Below are positions 52,221 through 61,759 of a stretch of 64,000 nt of DNA, one piece after another; positions within the stretch are counted from its first letter, which is position 1, and every line of letters starts with the position of its first letter. A program made the translations under genes and the position numbers. The stretch comes from Holophagae bacterium (lineage in GTDB: Bacteria > Acidobacteriota > Holophagae > Acanthopleuribacterales > Acanthopleuribacteraceae): contig JAUIFE010000001.1 of the NCBI GenBank assembly GCA_030429565.1, forward strand, positions 992,001-1,056,000, in the 5' to 3' direction. The notes beneath the pieces are model-generated. The model saw nothing but the letters and a program-made list of their open reading frames with translations, had not been told where the DNA came from and made no database searches.

Positions 52221-53270
52221 TTGACTGCACCGATTTTTTTGGGCATCGAGTCATCATGTGACGATACCTCGATTGCCATCATTAACGACCACGGCACGAT
52301 TCTAGCCAATGTGGTTTCTTCGCAAATTACCGATCATGCTCCTTTCGGCGGCGTCGTTCCCGAACTGGCGAGTCGTGCCCATCTGCGCAATATCCCGACC
52401 GTTTTCGAACAGGCATTGGCCCAAGCCGATTTAAATCTCGATCAGATCGACGTGGTCGCCGTCACTTACGGTCCAGGCTTAATCGGCTCGCTGTTAGTCG
52501 GTGTCAATTTTGCCAAATCGCTGGCGTTCGGGCGCAATCTGCCATTGGTGGCGGTCAACCACATTCGCGGACACATTCGCGCGTTGTTCCTCGAACACGG
52601 CGATGTGCCGCTACCAGCCTTAACCTTAATTGTTTCCGGCGGCCACACGCACCTGTTTTTGGTGGAGGACCCGGATCACTTTGTGCTGCTGGCTAAAACC
52701 CGCGACGATGCAGCCGGCGAGGCCTTCGACAAACTTGCTAAAATGCTGGATCTCGGTTTTCCCGGCGGCGCGATTGTTGACCGCATTGCCCAACAAGGTG
52801 ATCCCAAAGCTTTTGCGTTTAATATGCCGCGTTTTAGCGACGGCGCCGCCGACTACAGTTTCAGCGGCCTTAAAACCGCCGCCGCCCATCAGCTACGTCG
52901 CAATCCAAAGGCCTTTGCCGACCGCGACAGTCAGGCCGTCGCCGATCTGTGCGCTTCATTCCAACATGCCGTGGTTCGTCACTTACTGCAACGCGTCAAA
53001 CACGCCCTCAAGGTGGAGAGCGTCGCGTCACTTTTGTTGGGCGGTGGCGTCGCCTGTAATTCCCATCTGCGCCAAGCCTTTACCGCGTTGGGTACCGAAC
53101 GCCGTTTACCGACCTTCATCACGGCACCGGTGTTGAGTACAGACAATGCGGCCATGATTGCGGCGGAAGGGCGTCACCTGTGGCATCGCGGCCAAACAGC
53201 CAACTTCGACCTCAATCCAGAGGTTCGTCTCAACGCCTATGACGCGGTCCGTTACCTGACGGGTCGTTAA
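52221..53270 (+). CDS. tsaD: tRNA N6-adenosine threonylcarbamoyltransferase
   Basis: TsaD makes t6A37 in ANN-decoding tRNAs together with TsaB, TsaE and TsaC. The 349-residue protein shows FLGIESSCDDTSIAI, the metal-binding HxxxH in VNHIRGHIRALF (about residue 113), LIVSGGHTHLFLV, DDAAGEAFDKLAKMLDLGFPGG, FSFSGLKTA, and the C-terminal GGVACNSHLR. All are standard for the family. The start is TTG five bases after GGGAG (52211-52215). The 14-bp tandem repeat lies about 80 bases upstream. DUF72 follows directly, its ATG touching the tsaD stop. Confidence 0.96.
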   Translation: MTAPIFLGIESSCDDTSIAIINDHGTILANVVSSQITDHAPFGGVVPELASRAHLRNIPTVFEQALAQADLNLDQIDVVAVTYGPGLIGSLLVGVNFAKSLAFGRNLPLVAVNHIRGHIRALFLEHGDVPLPALTLIVSGGHTHLFLVEDPDHFVLLAKTRDDAAGEAFDKLAKMLDLGFPGGAIVDRIAQQGDPKAFAFNMPRFSDGAADYSFSGLKTAAAHQLRRNPKAFADRDSQAVADLCASFQHAVVRHLLQRVKHALKVESVASLLLGGGVACNSHLRQAFTALGTERRLPTFITAPVLSTDNAAMIAAEGRHLWHRGQTANFDLNPEVRLNAYDAVRYLTGR

Positions 53271-54152
53271 ATGACAGCGCCGACCACACCGGCCTATTAT
53301 TCGGGTTGCCCGATGTGGGCCAATCGCGACTGGGTCGGTCGCTTTTTTAGCCGCGACTGCAAACCCCGCGACTACCTCACCCAGTACGCCTCCGTTTTTA
53401 ACAGTGTTGAAGGCAATACCACCTTCTACGCGCTCCCTAAAGCCGATACCGTCCTGCAGTGGCGCGACGCCGTGCCCAACAGCTTCCGCTTCTGTTTTAA
53501 GTTTCCCCGCGAAATTTCCCATGACCGCCGGCTCCAAGACTGTGACGAAGCCTGTGCCGCATTTTTCACGCGTTTACTGCCGCTCGGCGCCAAACTGGGG
53601 CCGTTTTTCCTGCAACTGCCGCCCTCCTTTGCCGACGGCGAAGGCCTTTACCAATTTCTGAGCAGGTTACCACGCGATTTTCAATACGCGGTCGAAGTAC
53701 GCCACCCACGCTGGTTCACCGATGAGTGGCAGCATGCACTCGACGAAATGTTAATCAACTTCGGAATGAGCCGCGTTTTTTTCGATACCCATCGTTTGAT
53801 GGCTCTGACCCAGGTCAACGACGCAATTCGCACGGCACAACGCAAAAAACCCAAGGTTCCGCGTCGCACCCATGCGGTCGGGGCCACGCCCATTTTGCGT
53901 TTTGTCGGCGATCCCCAAATAGAAAACGACGGCCCGGTGATCGAAGACTGGGCGAACAAGGTCGCCCAGTGGATCAACGCGGGCCGCCGCCCCTATGTTT
54001 TTTTACACCAAGCACCAGACGACGAACGTGCGCCGGAGCTGGGTCGCCACTTCCATCAAGCACTGCAGCGCCAACTCACAAACCTACCGGACGCACCGGC
54101 CTGGCCCATCGAATTAGCGCCGCCGCCTGAAGAACAAATGACCTTGTTTTGA
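53271..54152 (+). CDS. DUF72 domain-containing protein
   Basis: The 293-residue TIM-barrel-like protein has the DUF72 pattern: YYSGCPMWANRDWVG, YLTQYASVFNSVEGNTTFYALP, FRFCFKFPREISHDRRL, FFLQLPPSF, YAVEVRHPRWF and a C-terminal YVFLHQAPDDERAP. The function is unknown. The ATG follows the tsaD stop with no spacing, so translation is probably coupled. A C-terminal PPPEEQMTLF ending is common in this family. Confidence 0.87.
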   Translation: MTAPTTPAYYSGCPMWANRDWVGRFFSRDCKPRDYLTQYASVFNSVEGNTTFYALPKADTVLQWRDAVPNSFRFCFKFPREISHDRRLQDCDEACAAFFTRLLPLGAKLGPFFLQLPPSFADGEGLYQFLSRLPRDFQYAVEVRHPRWFTDEWQHALDEMLINFGMSRVFFDTHRLMALTQVNDAIRTAQRKKPKVPRRTHAVGATPILRFVGDPQIENDGPVIEDWANKVAQWINAGRRPYVFLHQAPDDERAPELGRHFHQALQRQLTNLPDAPAWPIELAPPPEEQMTLF

Positions 54153-54182
54153 CCGAGCCGATGCCCGGTCTTGTTGGTTTCT

Positions 54183-54560
54183 TTAACCGTAGTGCATGCT
54201 CAACGTCAGCGCTTTCGGCACCCGGTTCAACAGCCACAAGCCGATAGGAATACCGATCACGGTCAGCACCAAGGCGTAACCGACGGTTAAAAACACCATC
54301 CCGATGGTCCACCCAATCACAAAAAACCAAATGATGCGCAATAAAAAGGGCAGCTCTTCCACGGCGTGCCGGTGCTGGGGGCCGAATTCACAGGCCTCGC
54401 CCTCCTCACGTAAAAAAACAAAGGTCGGCAAGCGGTTAAAAATCATCACGCCAAACGGCAAGCCGATAATGGTGGAGCACAGCACGAAACCCAGCGACGC
54501 GGCAATCGCACCGAACCACCAGCCGATGGTTAAAAAATATAAGAACCGTACGATAATCAT
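54183..54560 (-). CDS. YccF domain membrane protein
   Basis: The 125-residue protein has two copies of the YccF-like hydrophobic pattern: FLYFLTIGWWFGAIAASLGFVLCSTIIGLPFGVMIFNRLP, and FFVIGWTIGMVFLTVGYALVLTVIGIPIGLWLLNRVP. It is an inner-membrane protein of unknown function. GGAGGGAACC directly precedes the ATG at 54560; the longer frame to 54632 lacks support. It is convergent with DUF72 and lies downstream of the large pseudokinase gene on the same strand, separated by 222 bases with no gene. Confidence 0.82.
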   Translation of the reverse strand: MIIVRFLYFLTIGWWFGAIAASLGFVLCSTIIGLPFGVMIFNRLPTFVFLREEGEACEFGPQHRHAVEELPFLLRIIWFFVIGWTIGMVFLTVGYALVLTVIGIPIGLWLLNRVPKALTLSMHYG

Positions 54561-54783
54561 GGTTCCCTCCTGATATCGGTTCACAAACGCCGCGCGCGGC
54601 CGGAAAGCTGCGCGGGCGCGAGTCACACACACCGACCACCAACGGCGTGCGCCACTTTTTCAATCTTTTTGTTTATCGGTTACCTTGGTCGAAAAGTTGC
54701 CTAAAACTTTTGCCAAAGCAACCAGCCGACGCAAACGCCGGCCCACTCTGCAAGGCGTGACCAACCACAACAAGGGCCGGCTT

Positions 54784-57700
54784 TTATTCCATCGCTTGAG
54801 CGTCCTGCGCACAACGGAAGCCAATTTGATCGCTGCAAGTGCGCGGATCAGCACCGTTACGAGCGTAAACGGTGATATCGCGACCACGACTGCGGAAGGA
54901 CCCACCGCGATAGCCCTTGGCGGGGCCGGCCTCGTCATTAAAGGGATTCTCCTCGCCGGCGCGCGGATAGAAGTCTTCGGCATAGGTATCGGCCACCCAT
55001 TCCTCGACGTTACCCAAAATTTCAAAGACACCGTAACCGTTCTCAGGAAAGCTACCAACCTTGGCCGGACGTTTCTCGGGGTAAAACTCGTAAACAGCTT
55101 GCTTGGCGTCCGAGTAATCGCCCCACCAGTACTTCTGGCCTCTGGTGTTGCCGGTCGCGGCTTTTTCCCATTCCGCTTCAGTGGGCAAACGCTTGCCTTT
55201 CCAGCGAGCATAAGCTTCGGCGGCAAACCAGGAAACATAGGTTACAGGTCGATCAAGATCATCAGAACTGGGTCGGCCACCTTTCCAATGCGCCAAGTAA
55301 TTGCCGTCTTGTTTATCAGCGCCAACGCGACCGGGCGCCCATTGGGGATTGGCCTGAACGAAATCGTAGTACTGCTGGTTGGTCACCTCGTGTTTGTCGA
55401 TGTGGAAGGAGCCCAAGTAAACACGACGACGCGGCTTGGTGGCCCGAAAACGACTGTTCCCCATGACGAAAGAGCCGAGCGGCACATAGGTCATGCCGAC
55501 CGGCGGTGACCACTCACGATACTTATGCCATTGAGCACGCGTTGCTTCGGAGCCATTGATCTGATAAATCTGCTTGTAGATATCGGCGACTTCGCGAAAA
55601 CGTCCAGAAGCGCGTTTCTCGTCGGCAAGAGATTCCAAAGCCTTGATTTCTTTGCCAATCCGCTCCATCGCCTCATTGGCCAGTTGGTGACCCGGTTCGA
55701 GTTCGTAAAGACGATTGGCTAAACTGAACTGTTGGCCAAAATTTTTCCTAGAAATGGCCCGCTCAAGCGCACGGGTTGTTTCGCTAATTTCCTGGCCAAG
55801 TTCCTCTTCACGCACTTCCTTGGCCAACCGTTCGATTTTTTTGTCGCCAGGCGCCAATTCAAGCGCAGCCTTGTAGGAATCGCGCGCCAAGTCGTATTGC
55901 TTACGCGAAACAGCATCCTGCCCCGAGCTAACCAAACCCTGCAAAACCAGGGGCTTGGTTTTCTTCAAATAAGCCGAGGCGGGATCGATTTGGGATAACT
56001 CAATCACGAAGGGCACGACCTTAACAAAGTCGCCGCGACCGTAAAGGGTTTCGATTTTTTCCTGGAGTGTCCCCGACTGCTCCTCTTTCAACTTCTTTTT
56101 GAGCTGGTTGTACTGATCGCGCACCTCGACGTCACCCTTGTCGGCACTGTTCAAGGCGGCCAGAATTTTCAGCGCAGGTAATTCGCGGCCACTGCTCAGC
56201 ATGCTGTCAATTTGCTTGAGGCCCTCTTTGCGAATCTCGTCGGCGGCATTTTTGGCGACGCCGTTTTGTGGTTCGATTTTGAGGACGCGGTAGTAGGTTC
56301 CATAGGCATCGTTTTTGCCGTCAACCAGCGCGTTCCCTTCCTCGCGATAAGTGCTCGCACGATTGAGGAGTTCAGCGACCTGGGCCGTCTGTTCCGTGAT
56401 TTTTTGTTCCGCTTTGGTCTTGAGCGCCGTTAACCGATTCTCCATGCGCGAACCGGGATCATCACTGAGGATGGTCTCGATACGGCCAAGCGCTTCCCGG
56501 TATTGGGTGCCGTCAATCAGGTTTTGAACCTGGGCAATGGTTTCCTCTTCGCGTTTCTTGCTGGCACTGCCGGCAAACCACCACAGAATCCCACCGAAGG
56601 CAATCACCGCCAACCCAATAGTAAGGCCGAGCATTTTGGGATCAAAACGGCCGACGCGCCGTGCTTTGACCACTTTTTGTTGGGCGGGCGCCCCATCCTC
56701 GCTTTCGGCTTTGGCTAAATTATCCGCCAAACCCTTGGCGCTGGCGCCACCACTGTCGGGGACCGCTTCAAAACTAAAGGCGCCGTCGTCGGTGGAAACA
56801 CTGTCCCCGCCACTGCCGGTATCACCCGCAAAGGGATCGTCGAAACCGCTGTCACCAAAGTCGCTAAAGTCATCAGCGGGAGGCGTTTGAGCAGCACCGG
56901 TTGCCGCCGCGGCAGGCGGTTCATCAACCGCGTCAAAATTAAACTCACCGCCGCCTTCGTCAAAGGAAAAGTCGGCGCCTGCATCAGCTTCATTTCCGGT
57001 GACACCAAAGTCAAAGCTGCCGGCGGCACCCGCCGGATCGCCGCCGAAATCGAAGTTTTCGCCGCCGCTGTCGTCGCCACCGAAGTTGAAGGGATCGTCA
57101 CCGCCACTTTCCTGGCCAAACCCAAATTGATCGCCGCCTTGGTTGCCTTGCGCGAACTGATCACCTTCGTTTTCATTAGTGAAGCCAAACTGATCCCCAC
57201 CGGCCTCGCTACCAAACCCAAACTGATCACCGCCATCGTCATCGACACCAAAATCAATGCCGCCGACATTGGCGTTTTCGCCAAAATCAAATTCAGACCC
57301 ACCGTGGGTCACAGCCGGATCGGGTGCGTCGAGCTCGGGTGCTGCCGCGCCGCCGCCAAGCGTCTGATCGAAAGCCGGGTCGTTGGCAAAGTCCATCGGC
57401 ACCGAGGACCCACCACCCAAGCCGAAATCGGCATCATCATCCGCGCCGGCGTCGTCGCCGCCGAAATCAAAACCACCGCCACTGTCGGGTTCATTCCCAA
57501 ACTCGAAACCGGCATCGTTGTTACCAAAGGCGTTGTCACCTATGTCGGAACCCTGGTCGGCGCCAAAATCAAAACCGCCGCCGTTGTCAGCGTCGCCACC
57601 AAAGTCAAAACCACCGAGCGCATCACCGCCGGCGGGTTCGGCACCGCCGCCAAAATCAAATCCATCGCCGCCACCCAAATCACCGCCGCCACCGGCGTCC

Positions 57701-59547
57701 TTGCCGAAGTCAAAACCCTCGGTGCCGCCAAAGTCACCGCCGCCGGCGTCCTTGCCGAAGTCAAACCCTTCGGTTCCCGCGAAATCGTCGCCCCCGCCGC
57801 CAAAGTCAAAGCCGGCGTCATTGCCACCGAGATCGCCCTGCGGCGATCCGCCAAAGGGGTCGTCGCTCGGCTGATCGCTTTTGTCGTTGCCAAAATCAAA
57901 ACCGTCGTTTTTACCACCCATAGCCGTGCTCTCCGTTTTCGCAGGCGGTTCACCGCCGAATTCAAAACTATCCGGGGCGGCTTCCGGCGCAGGCGCCGCC
58001 TTGGCAGTCGCACCAAAATCACCGATCCCACCCTTGGCAGGGTCGGCCCCGGCGGCAAGTGCTTCCTCGGCGGCAGATGCAAAACCAAAGTCTTGCCCGC
58101 CAAGATCAGAACTGGGCTCACTGCCAAAGGTTTGCGAGTCACCCGCATCACCGAGGCTGAAATTACTCAGATCTTCTTCGCCAAAATCCAGGCCCGCGCT
58201 CAGTTCGTCGGCCCCGAACAAGCCGTCGTCCTTGTCTTCCGCGACCCCGCCGAAATCCAGGCTGCCCGACGCGGACAGAGAGTTATCGCCGCCATGGCGC
58301 GCGCTATCTGAACTGTCGAGTCCGAAATCGGCTTCGCCCATTTGTGCGAAATCCGCCCCACCGTTATCCATACTACCGCCGGCCGAGCCGAAATCGAGGT
58401 GATCGAGATCATTGCCGGCCTGGAACCCGTTGCTTTGCCCATCGTCGACACGCCGGGTTTCACTGCCCCACGGCTCTTCCTCAAGCGCTAATCCGCCGCC
58501 GCGCGCTTGTTCACGCAATTGGTTAAGCGGCTGCGCGCGCACGGTGCGTTCCATGTCGAAACTGCCAAAATCGGCCCCCGCGCCCGGTTCATCAAAAGCA
58601 GCCAATGCCTCGCTTTCGCTGGGCAAACTCATGGCTGTATCGGAAGCTGTATCTTCATTGTCGTCGCCGTTGCTCGGCACAAAGGCCTCAACCCCGCTGG
58701 GTAGCGCCACGACCGCTGCTTCGTTGGGCAGCTTGGCTTGGGTTTTGGCGATGTCCTTGTAAAACTCAATCGCATTTTGGAAACGCCCTTCAGGTTGGCG
58801 CGCCAACGCTCGCAAAATCGCGTGATTGAGTTCGGGCGGCACTGCTGGATTTAATTCCGCGGGCGACACCGGCGTTTGGTTAAAAACCGCTTCTTGAAGG
58901 GTCGCATAATCGTTGCCTTTAAAGGGTGGCTCACCTGTGACCAGTTCGTATAAAATGGCGCCGGCCGCGTAAATGTTGGCGCGAATGTCCGTGGTTTCCG
59001 ACTGACGCAGGCGCTCCGGTGAAAAGTAACGTCCGTAATACATCTTCTCGAGCGGCGTAAACATTTGTTCACGGGCCTGCTGCAACACATGGCCGAAACC
59101 CCACACGCGCACTTCGCCCTCCGGCGTCACCACCACATTAGAGGGGTTGAGAAAGCGGTGAAGGTTGCCTTCCGAATGAGTGTAACCAATGCCTTTCAGA
59201 ATCCCCTTGAGGATTTCGACGCTTTGAATAAGCGGGAAACGGCCGTGGGTGCGCATCATACTGTCGAGCGTTTGGCCCTCCACATACTCGCGCACCAAAA
59301 AAATGCGGCCTTCGCCTTCGATAACATTAATCAAGGCGATGACATTGGGGTGTTCGAATTTAATCACCTCAACCGCGTCCTCGGTCAGCTTGCGACGCCA
59401 AGCGACATCGCCGCCTAAGCGCGGTGAAACACCCTTGAGAACAAACTTGGAGCCATCCGAGACATGTACAGCCAAATAGGTCTCACAGGCGGCGTTGTTC
59501 CCCAGCATTTGCACAATTTTGAACTGATCAATCGTTGCACCGATCAT
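54784..59547 (-). CDS. pseudokinase, FG-repeat linker, membrane span, SUMF-type domain
   Basis: Approximate order in 1587 residues. A protein-kinase fold (1-265) has lost catalysis: the HRD motif is HRF (NLHRFLNPSN), DFG is GFG (VWGFGH), and no GxGxxG loop is seen, but the ATP-site Lys (FVLKGV) and FSPERL remain. Residues 330-920 are an acidic, Gly/Asp/Phe-rich disordered region with roughly three dozen FG dipeptides, mostly (F/D)xFG. One membrane span lies near 970-992. A Lys/Glu-rich helical region follows (995-1330). The C-terminal SUMF/FGE-sulfatase domain (1342-1585) has YVPLGSFVMGN, RLPTEAEWEKAA and LGNVEEWVAD, but not the catalytic cysteine pair. The kinase part should face the cytoplasm and the SUMF part the periplasm. 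GGGAG lies five bases before the ATG. Confidence 0.85.
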   Translation of the reverse strand: MIGATIDQFKIVQMLGNNAACETYLAVHVSDGSKFVLKGVSPRLGGDVAWRRKLTEDAVEVIKFEHPNVIALINVIEGEGRIFLVREYVEGQTLDSMMRTHGRFPLIQSVEILKGILKGIGYTHSEGNLHRFLNPSNVVVTPEGEVRVWGFGHVLQQAREQMFTPLEKMYYGRYFSPERLRQSETTDIRANIYAAGAILYELVTGEPPFKGNDYATLQEAVFNQTPVSPAELNPAVPPELNHAILRALARQPEGRFQNAIEFYKDIAKTQAKLPNEAAVVALPSGVEAFVPSNGDDNEDTASDTAMSLPSESEALAAFDEPGAGADFGSFDMERTVRAQPLNQLREQARGGGLALEEEPWGSETRRVDDGQSNGFQAGNDLDHLDFGSAGGSMDNGGADFAQMGEADFGLDSSDSARHGGDNSLSASGSLDFGGVAEDKDDGLFGADELSAGLDFGEEDLSNFSLGDAGDSQTFGSEPSSDLGGQDFGFASAAEEALAAGADPAKGGIGDFGATAKAAPAPEAAPDSFEFGGEPPAKTESTAMGGKNDGFDFGNDKSDQPSDDPFGGSPQGDLGGNDAGFDFGGGGDDFAGTEGFDFGKDAGGGDFGGTEGFDFGKDAGGGGDLGGGDGFDFGGGAEPAGGDALGGFDFGGDADNGGGFDFGADQGSDIGDNAFGNNDAGFEFGNEPDSGGGFDFGGDDAGADDDADFGLGGGSSVPMDFANDPAFDQTLGGGAAAPELDAPDPAVTHGGSEFDFGENANVGGIDFGVDDDGGDQFGFGSEAGGDQFGFTNENEGDQFAQGNQGGDQFGFGQESGGDDPFNFGGDDSGGENFDFGGDPAGAAGSFDFGVTGNEADAGADFSFDEGGGEFNFDAVDEPPAAAATGAAQTPPADDFSDFGDSGFDDPFAGDTGSGGDSVSTDDGAFSFEAVPDSGGASAKGLADNLAKAESEDGAPAQQKVVKARRVGRFDPKMLGLTIGLAVIAFGGILWWFAGSASKKREEETIAQVQNLIDGTQYREALGRIETILSDDPGSRMENRLTALKTKAEQKITEQTAQVAELLNRASTYREEGNALVDGKNDAYGTYYRVLKIEPQNGVAKNAADEIRKEGLKQIDSMLSSGRELPALKILAALNSADKGDVEVRDQYNQLKKKLKEEQSGTLQEKIETLYGRGDFVKVVPFVIELSQIDPASAYLKKTKPLVLQGLVSSGQDAVSRKQYDLARDSYKAALELAPGDKKIERLAKEVREEELGQEISETTRALERAISRKNFGQQFSLANRLYELEPGHQLANEAMERIGKEIKALESLADEKRASGRFREVADIYKQIYQINGSEATRAQWHKYREWSPPVGMTYVPLGSFVMGNSRFRATKPRRRVYLGSFHIDKHEVTNQQYYDFVQANPQWAPGRVGADKQDGNYLAHWKGGRPSSDDLDRPVTYVSWFAAEAYARWKGKRLPTEAEWEKAATGNTRGQKYWWGDYSDAKQAVYEFYPEKRPAKVGSFPENGYGVFEILGNVEEWVADTYAEDFYPRAGEENPFNDEAGPAKGYRGGSFRSRGRDITVYARNGADPRTCSDQIGFRCAQDAQAME

Positions 59548-60614
59548 GTAGGCTCCCGCGTTTCATGGAATAAAAATGGGTAAAACCGCGCCCCATTGAG
59601 AAAAACCGGTTAGTAGGGTTATCGAGTCGAAGCAGAGACACTAAAGCGCACGACCTCAAAAAGGCGTCCAACCGAAGAAACCGTTGGGATCTTGTCGGGC
59701 CGCCACGCCGTCTCGAGCGTTCCGGCTTCATTCATGCCTGGCATTCACAATATGCTCCTCATTCACGGTGTTTTCAGTAAGGACGGTAGACTGTCGGCAA
59801 GAGTTCCCTATTCTAACACCGGGTCGGCATGGTTACAATTTGGCTAAGCGGGTGAAAGCACTCAAGCTAAGCCGAACCTTGCAATCACGGGTGACAGGCA
59901 CGGCCGGTGTCCTCGCCGGCCGCGACCGGCGACCACACCAAGCAGCGGTCCCATCGGCTGCAAAAGCAATAGCTAACCAATTCAAAACCAGACCCTTCAC
60001 CCTCAAACCGGCGCTTCCACCCATCAGCAACAACCCCAGCTTCTCGCGCCAAAGCGGGGCGCACCGACCCAAATGAAGCCGGCAGCCGACCATCGACCCG
60101 TGCTGTAAAAACCAGGTGTTGGCCAAGCGGACGGGACCGGGAGCGATCATGGCCCCACCCGCGCCATAAAAATGTGGATCAGCTCACAATTCCATTCATT
60201 TTCGGGTAGTATGGGGAGCGAAAATTTGGGTTAGCGGGACCGGCGTACCGACCGTAAAAGCACACCAGCCAGGGTTGCTTCTACGGTTCGATTCATGCAC
60301 CTACGGCCCAAGCGCAGCAGGCGCACCCACTTTTTCGTGTCAACCGAAAGGATCTGTTTCGGCCGATGGAATCGAGCCAGGTGTTGATGCAATTCGGGAA
60401 TAAACAAGATACGGGTGGACAAAAAACACCCACCGTTTTTTTCAATGGATTGCCACCCAGCCGGTGAGACGACCGCATCGCCAAAACGTTGTCCTTTTTG
60501 GACTCATCCTGTTTCCACAACGCGGAGTGGCGGCCCAGCCCGGAGCCCCGGCTCGATGCCGTGCGGTCCCCGCGCACCGACAGCCCGCCGCCCGCGGCCG
60601 AGAGGGGTACCAAC
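59548..60614. other. 1-kb divergent intergenic region, no gene supported
   Basis: This is the longest non-coding stretch in the window. It holds the minus-strand promoter of the pseudokinase gene (59810-59838), a perfect 7-bp hairpin CGGCCGG/CCGGCCG (59901-59922), and a GGGTG/CACCC hairpin followed by a T-run (60412-60446). Several short frames exist, but none has a ribosome-binding site or a plausible composition. Confidence 0.4.
59810..59838 (-). promoter_or_regulatory. sigma-70 promoter of the pseudokinase gene
   Basis: On the minus strand TTGTAA (59833-59838) and TAGAAT (59810-59815) are separated by exactly 17 bases. The leader to the ATG at 59547 would be about 255 bases, long enough for leader regulation. 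Confidence 0.55.
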
Positions 60615-61574
60615 ATGGCCGCAACACCTTCGACCCAAAACGTCGCTTATATTTCGCCAACCGAGTGTCTCGAACACGATACCGGTCTGGGCCACCCCGA
60701 GCGCAGCCGGCGCTTGGGAGCCATTAACCAGCGCCTGAGCGATTGCGGACTAAGTGACGACCTCACCCACCACGCGGCGCGTTTGGCACAAGACGAAGAC
60801 CTAACCCGCGTACATCCCCTGGGTTACGTGGAATATGTCGCCAATATCATCAACCAGGGTGGTAGCTATCTCGATGGCGATACCACCGTTTGCGCGGCCT
60901 CGCTGACCGCCGCCCGATTAGCCGCCGGAGCCTGTTTGACGGGCCTTGATCTCATGCAGCAAGACGGGCCGAACAAAGTCTTTTGCGGGGTGCGGCCACC
61001 TGGTCACCACGCCGAGGTATCGCACGCCATGGGCTTTTGCATCTTTAATAATGTGGCGGTCGCCGCCCGTTATGCGCAACACATTGGCTTGGCCCAACGC
61101 GTGCTGATTCTCGATTGGGACGTTCACCACGGCAACGGAACCCAACACATCTTCGAAGAGGATGCCGACGTTTTTTACTATAGCTGCCACCAATTTCCTT
61201 TCTATCCCGGGACAGGTAAGGCGGGCGAGCGCGGTGTCAAAGCCGGCGAAGGCTTTACCCTCAACCGACCAATGGCGGCGGGTAGCGGCGACCGCGAGTA
61301 CCTACACGCTTTTGAGGCCGACCTGCAAAACGTCTGCGACCGTTTTAAACCCGAACTCATCATTGTCTCGGCAGGGTTTGATGCGCACCGCGACGACCCA
61401 CTCGGATGCATGCGCGTAACCGAACAGGGGTTTGCCGAAATGACAAACATGGTCTGCAGCGCCGCACAAACCCATAGCCAGGGCCGTATTTTGTCCGTGC
61501 TCGAAGGCGGTTACGATCTCGACGGTTTGGCGGGCTCGGTGGAACATCACCTCGCGGCTCTCAAGACCGCCTGA
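60615..61574 (+). CDS. histone-deacetylase-family amidohydrolase
   Basis: The 319-residue protein has the class II HDAC-like pattern: TGLGHPERSRRLGAI, VRPPGHHAEVSHAMGFCIFNN (catalytic His pair), VLILDWDVHHGNGTQ (zinc ligands), IVSAGFDAHRDDP (third ligand), and VLEGGYDLDGL. Bacterial relatives deacetylate polyamines, acetoin-linked or other small amides. Its substrate is unknown. The ATG at 60615 with GAGGGG seven bases upstream is preferred over the in-frame ATG at 60489, which would add an atypical Pro/Arg-rich stretch. It is followed by fumC on the same strand. Confidence 0.92.
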   Translation: MAATPSTQNVAYISPTECLEHDTGLGHPERSRRLGAINQRLSDCGLSDDLTHHAARLAQDEDLTRVHPLGYVEYVANIINQGGSYLDGDTTVCAASLTAARLAAGACLTGLDLMQQDGPNKVFCGVRPPGHHAEVSHAMGFCIFNNVAVAARYAQHIGLAQRVLILDWDVHHGNGTQHIFEEDADVFYYSCHQFPFYPGTGKAGERGVKAGEGFTLNRPMAAGSGDREYLHAFEADLQNVCDRFKPELIIVSAGFDAHRDDPLGCMRVTEQGFAEMTNMVCSAAQTHSQGRILSVLEGGYDLDGLAGSVEHHLAALKTA

Positions 61575-61600
61575 GCAACCCCCAACCAGCCCCGCTTGAT

Positions 61601-61632
61601 TTGCCGTCTCGGGCGCGTTCCAGGTGTATAAT
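61601..61632 (+). promoter_or_regulatory. probable fumC promoter
   Basis: A perfect -10 box TATAAT (61627-61632) is preceded at 20 bases by a partial -35 (TTGCCG 61601-61606). A stem, GCCCCGC (61638-61644) with GCGGGGC (61669-61675), could form at the start of the transcript leader. Confidence 0.45.
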
Positions 61633-61759
61633 GAGGCGCCCCGCTTGCCATCAACTCGTTTTTAACGTGCGGGGCCCTGTGCAGCGAGTCGACCGGCGCT
61701 CGTCATGCCGTGGTCAACCGCGCTCTGTCCGCATAACACTTCCATAAAGAGGCACCACA

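Noticed and set aside
54660-55238. 192-codon minus-strand frame within the SUMF part of the large gene
   Set aside because: Out-of-frame shadow of the SUMF coding region, with Arg/Pro/Thr-rich composition and no own start signals.
56887-58311. Long plus-strand frame of 474 codons opposite the large pseudokinase gene
   Set aside because: It is the mirror of the Gly/Asp/Phe repeat region; the biased composition removes stop codons on the other strand. The Ala/Lys/Thr/Val-rich repeats have no ribosome-binding site and no family likeness.
59528-59731. 67-codon minus-strand frame overlapping the start of the pseudokinase gene
   Set aside because: No ribosome-binding site, an Arg-rich composition, and it overlaps the well-supported start of the real gene; it is probably only leader sequence.
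60231-60422. 63-codon minus-strand frame in the 1-kb gap before the deacetylase
   Set aside because: No ribosome-binding site, no family resemblance, and basic low-information composition.
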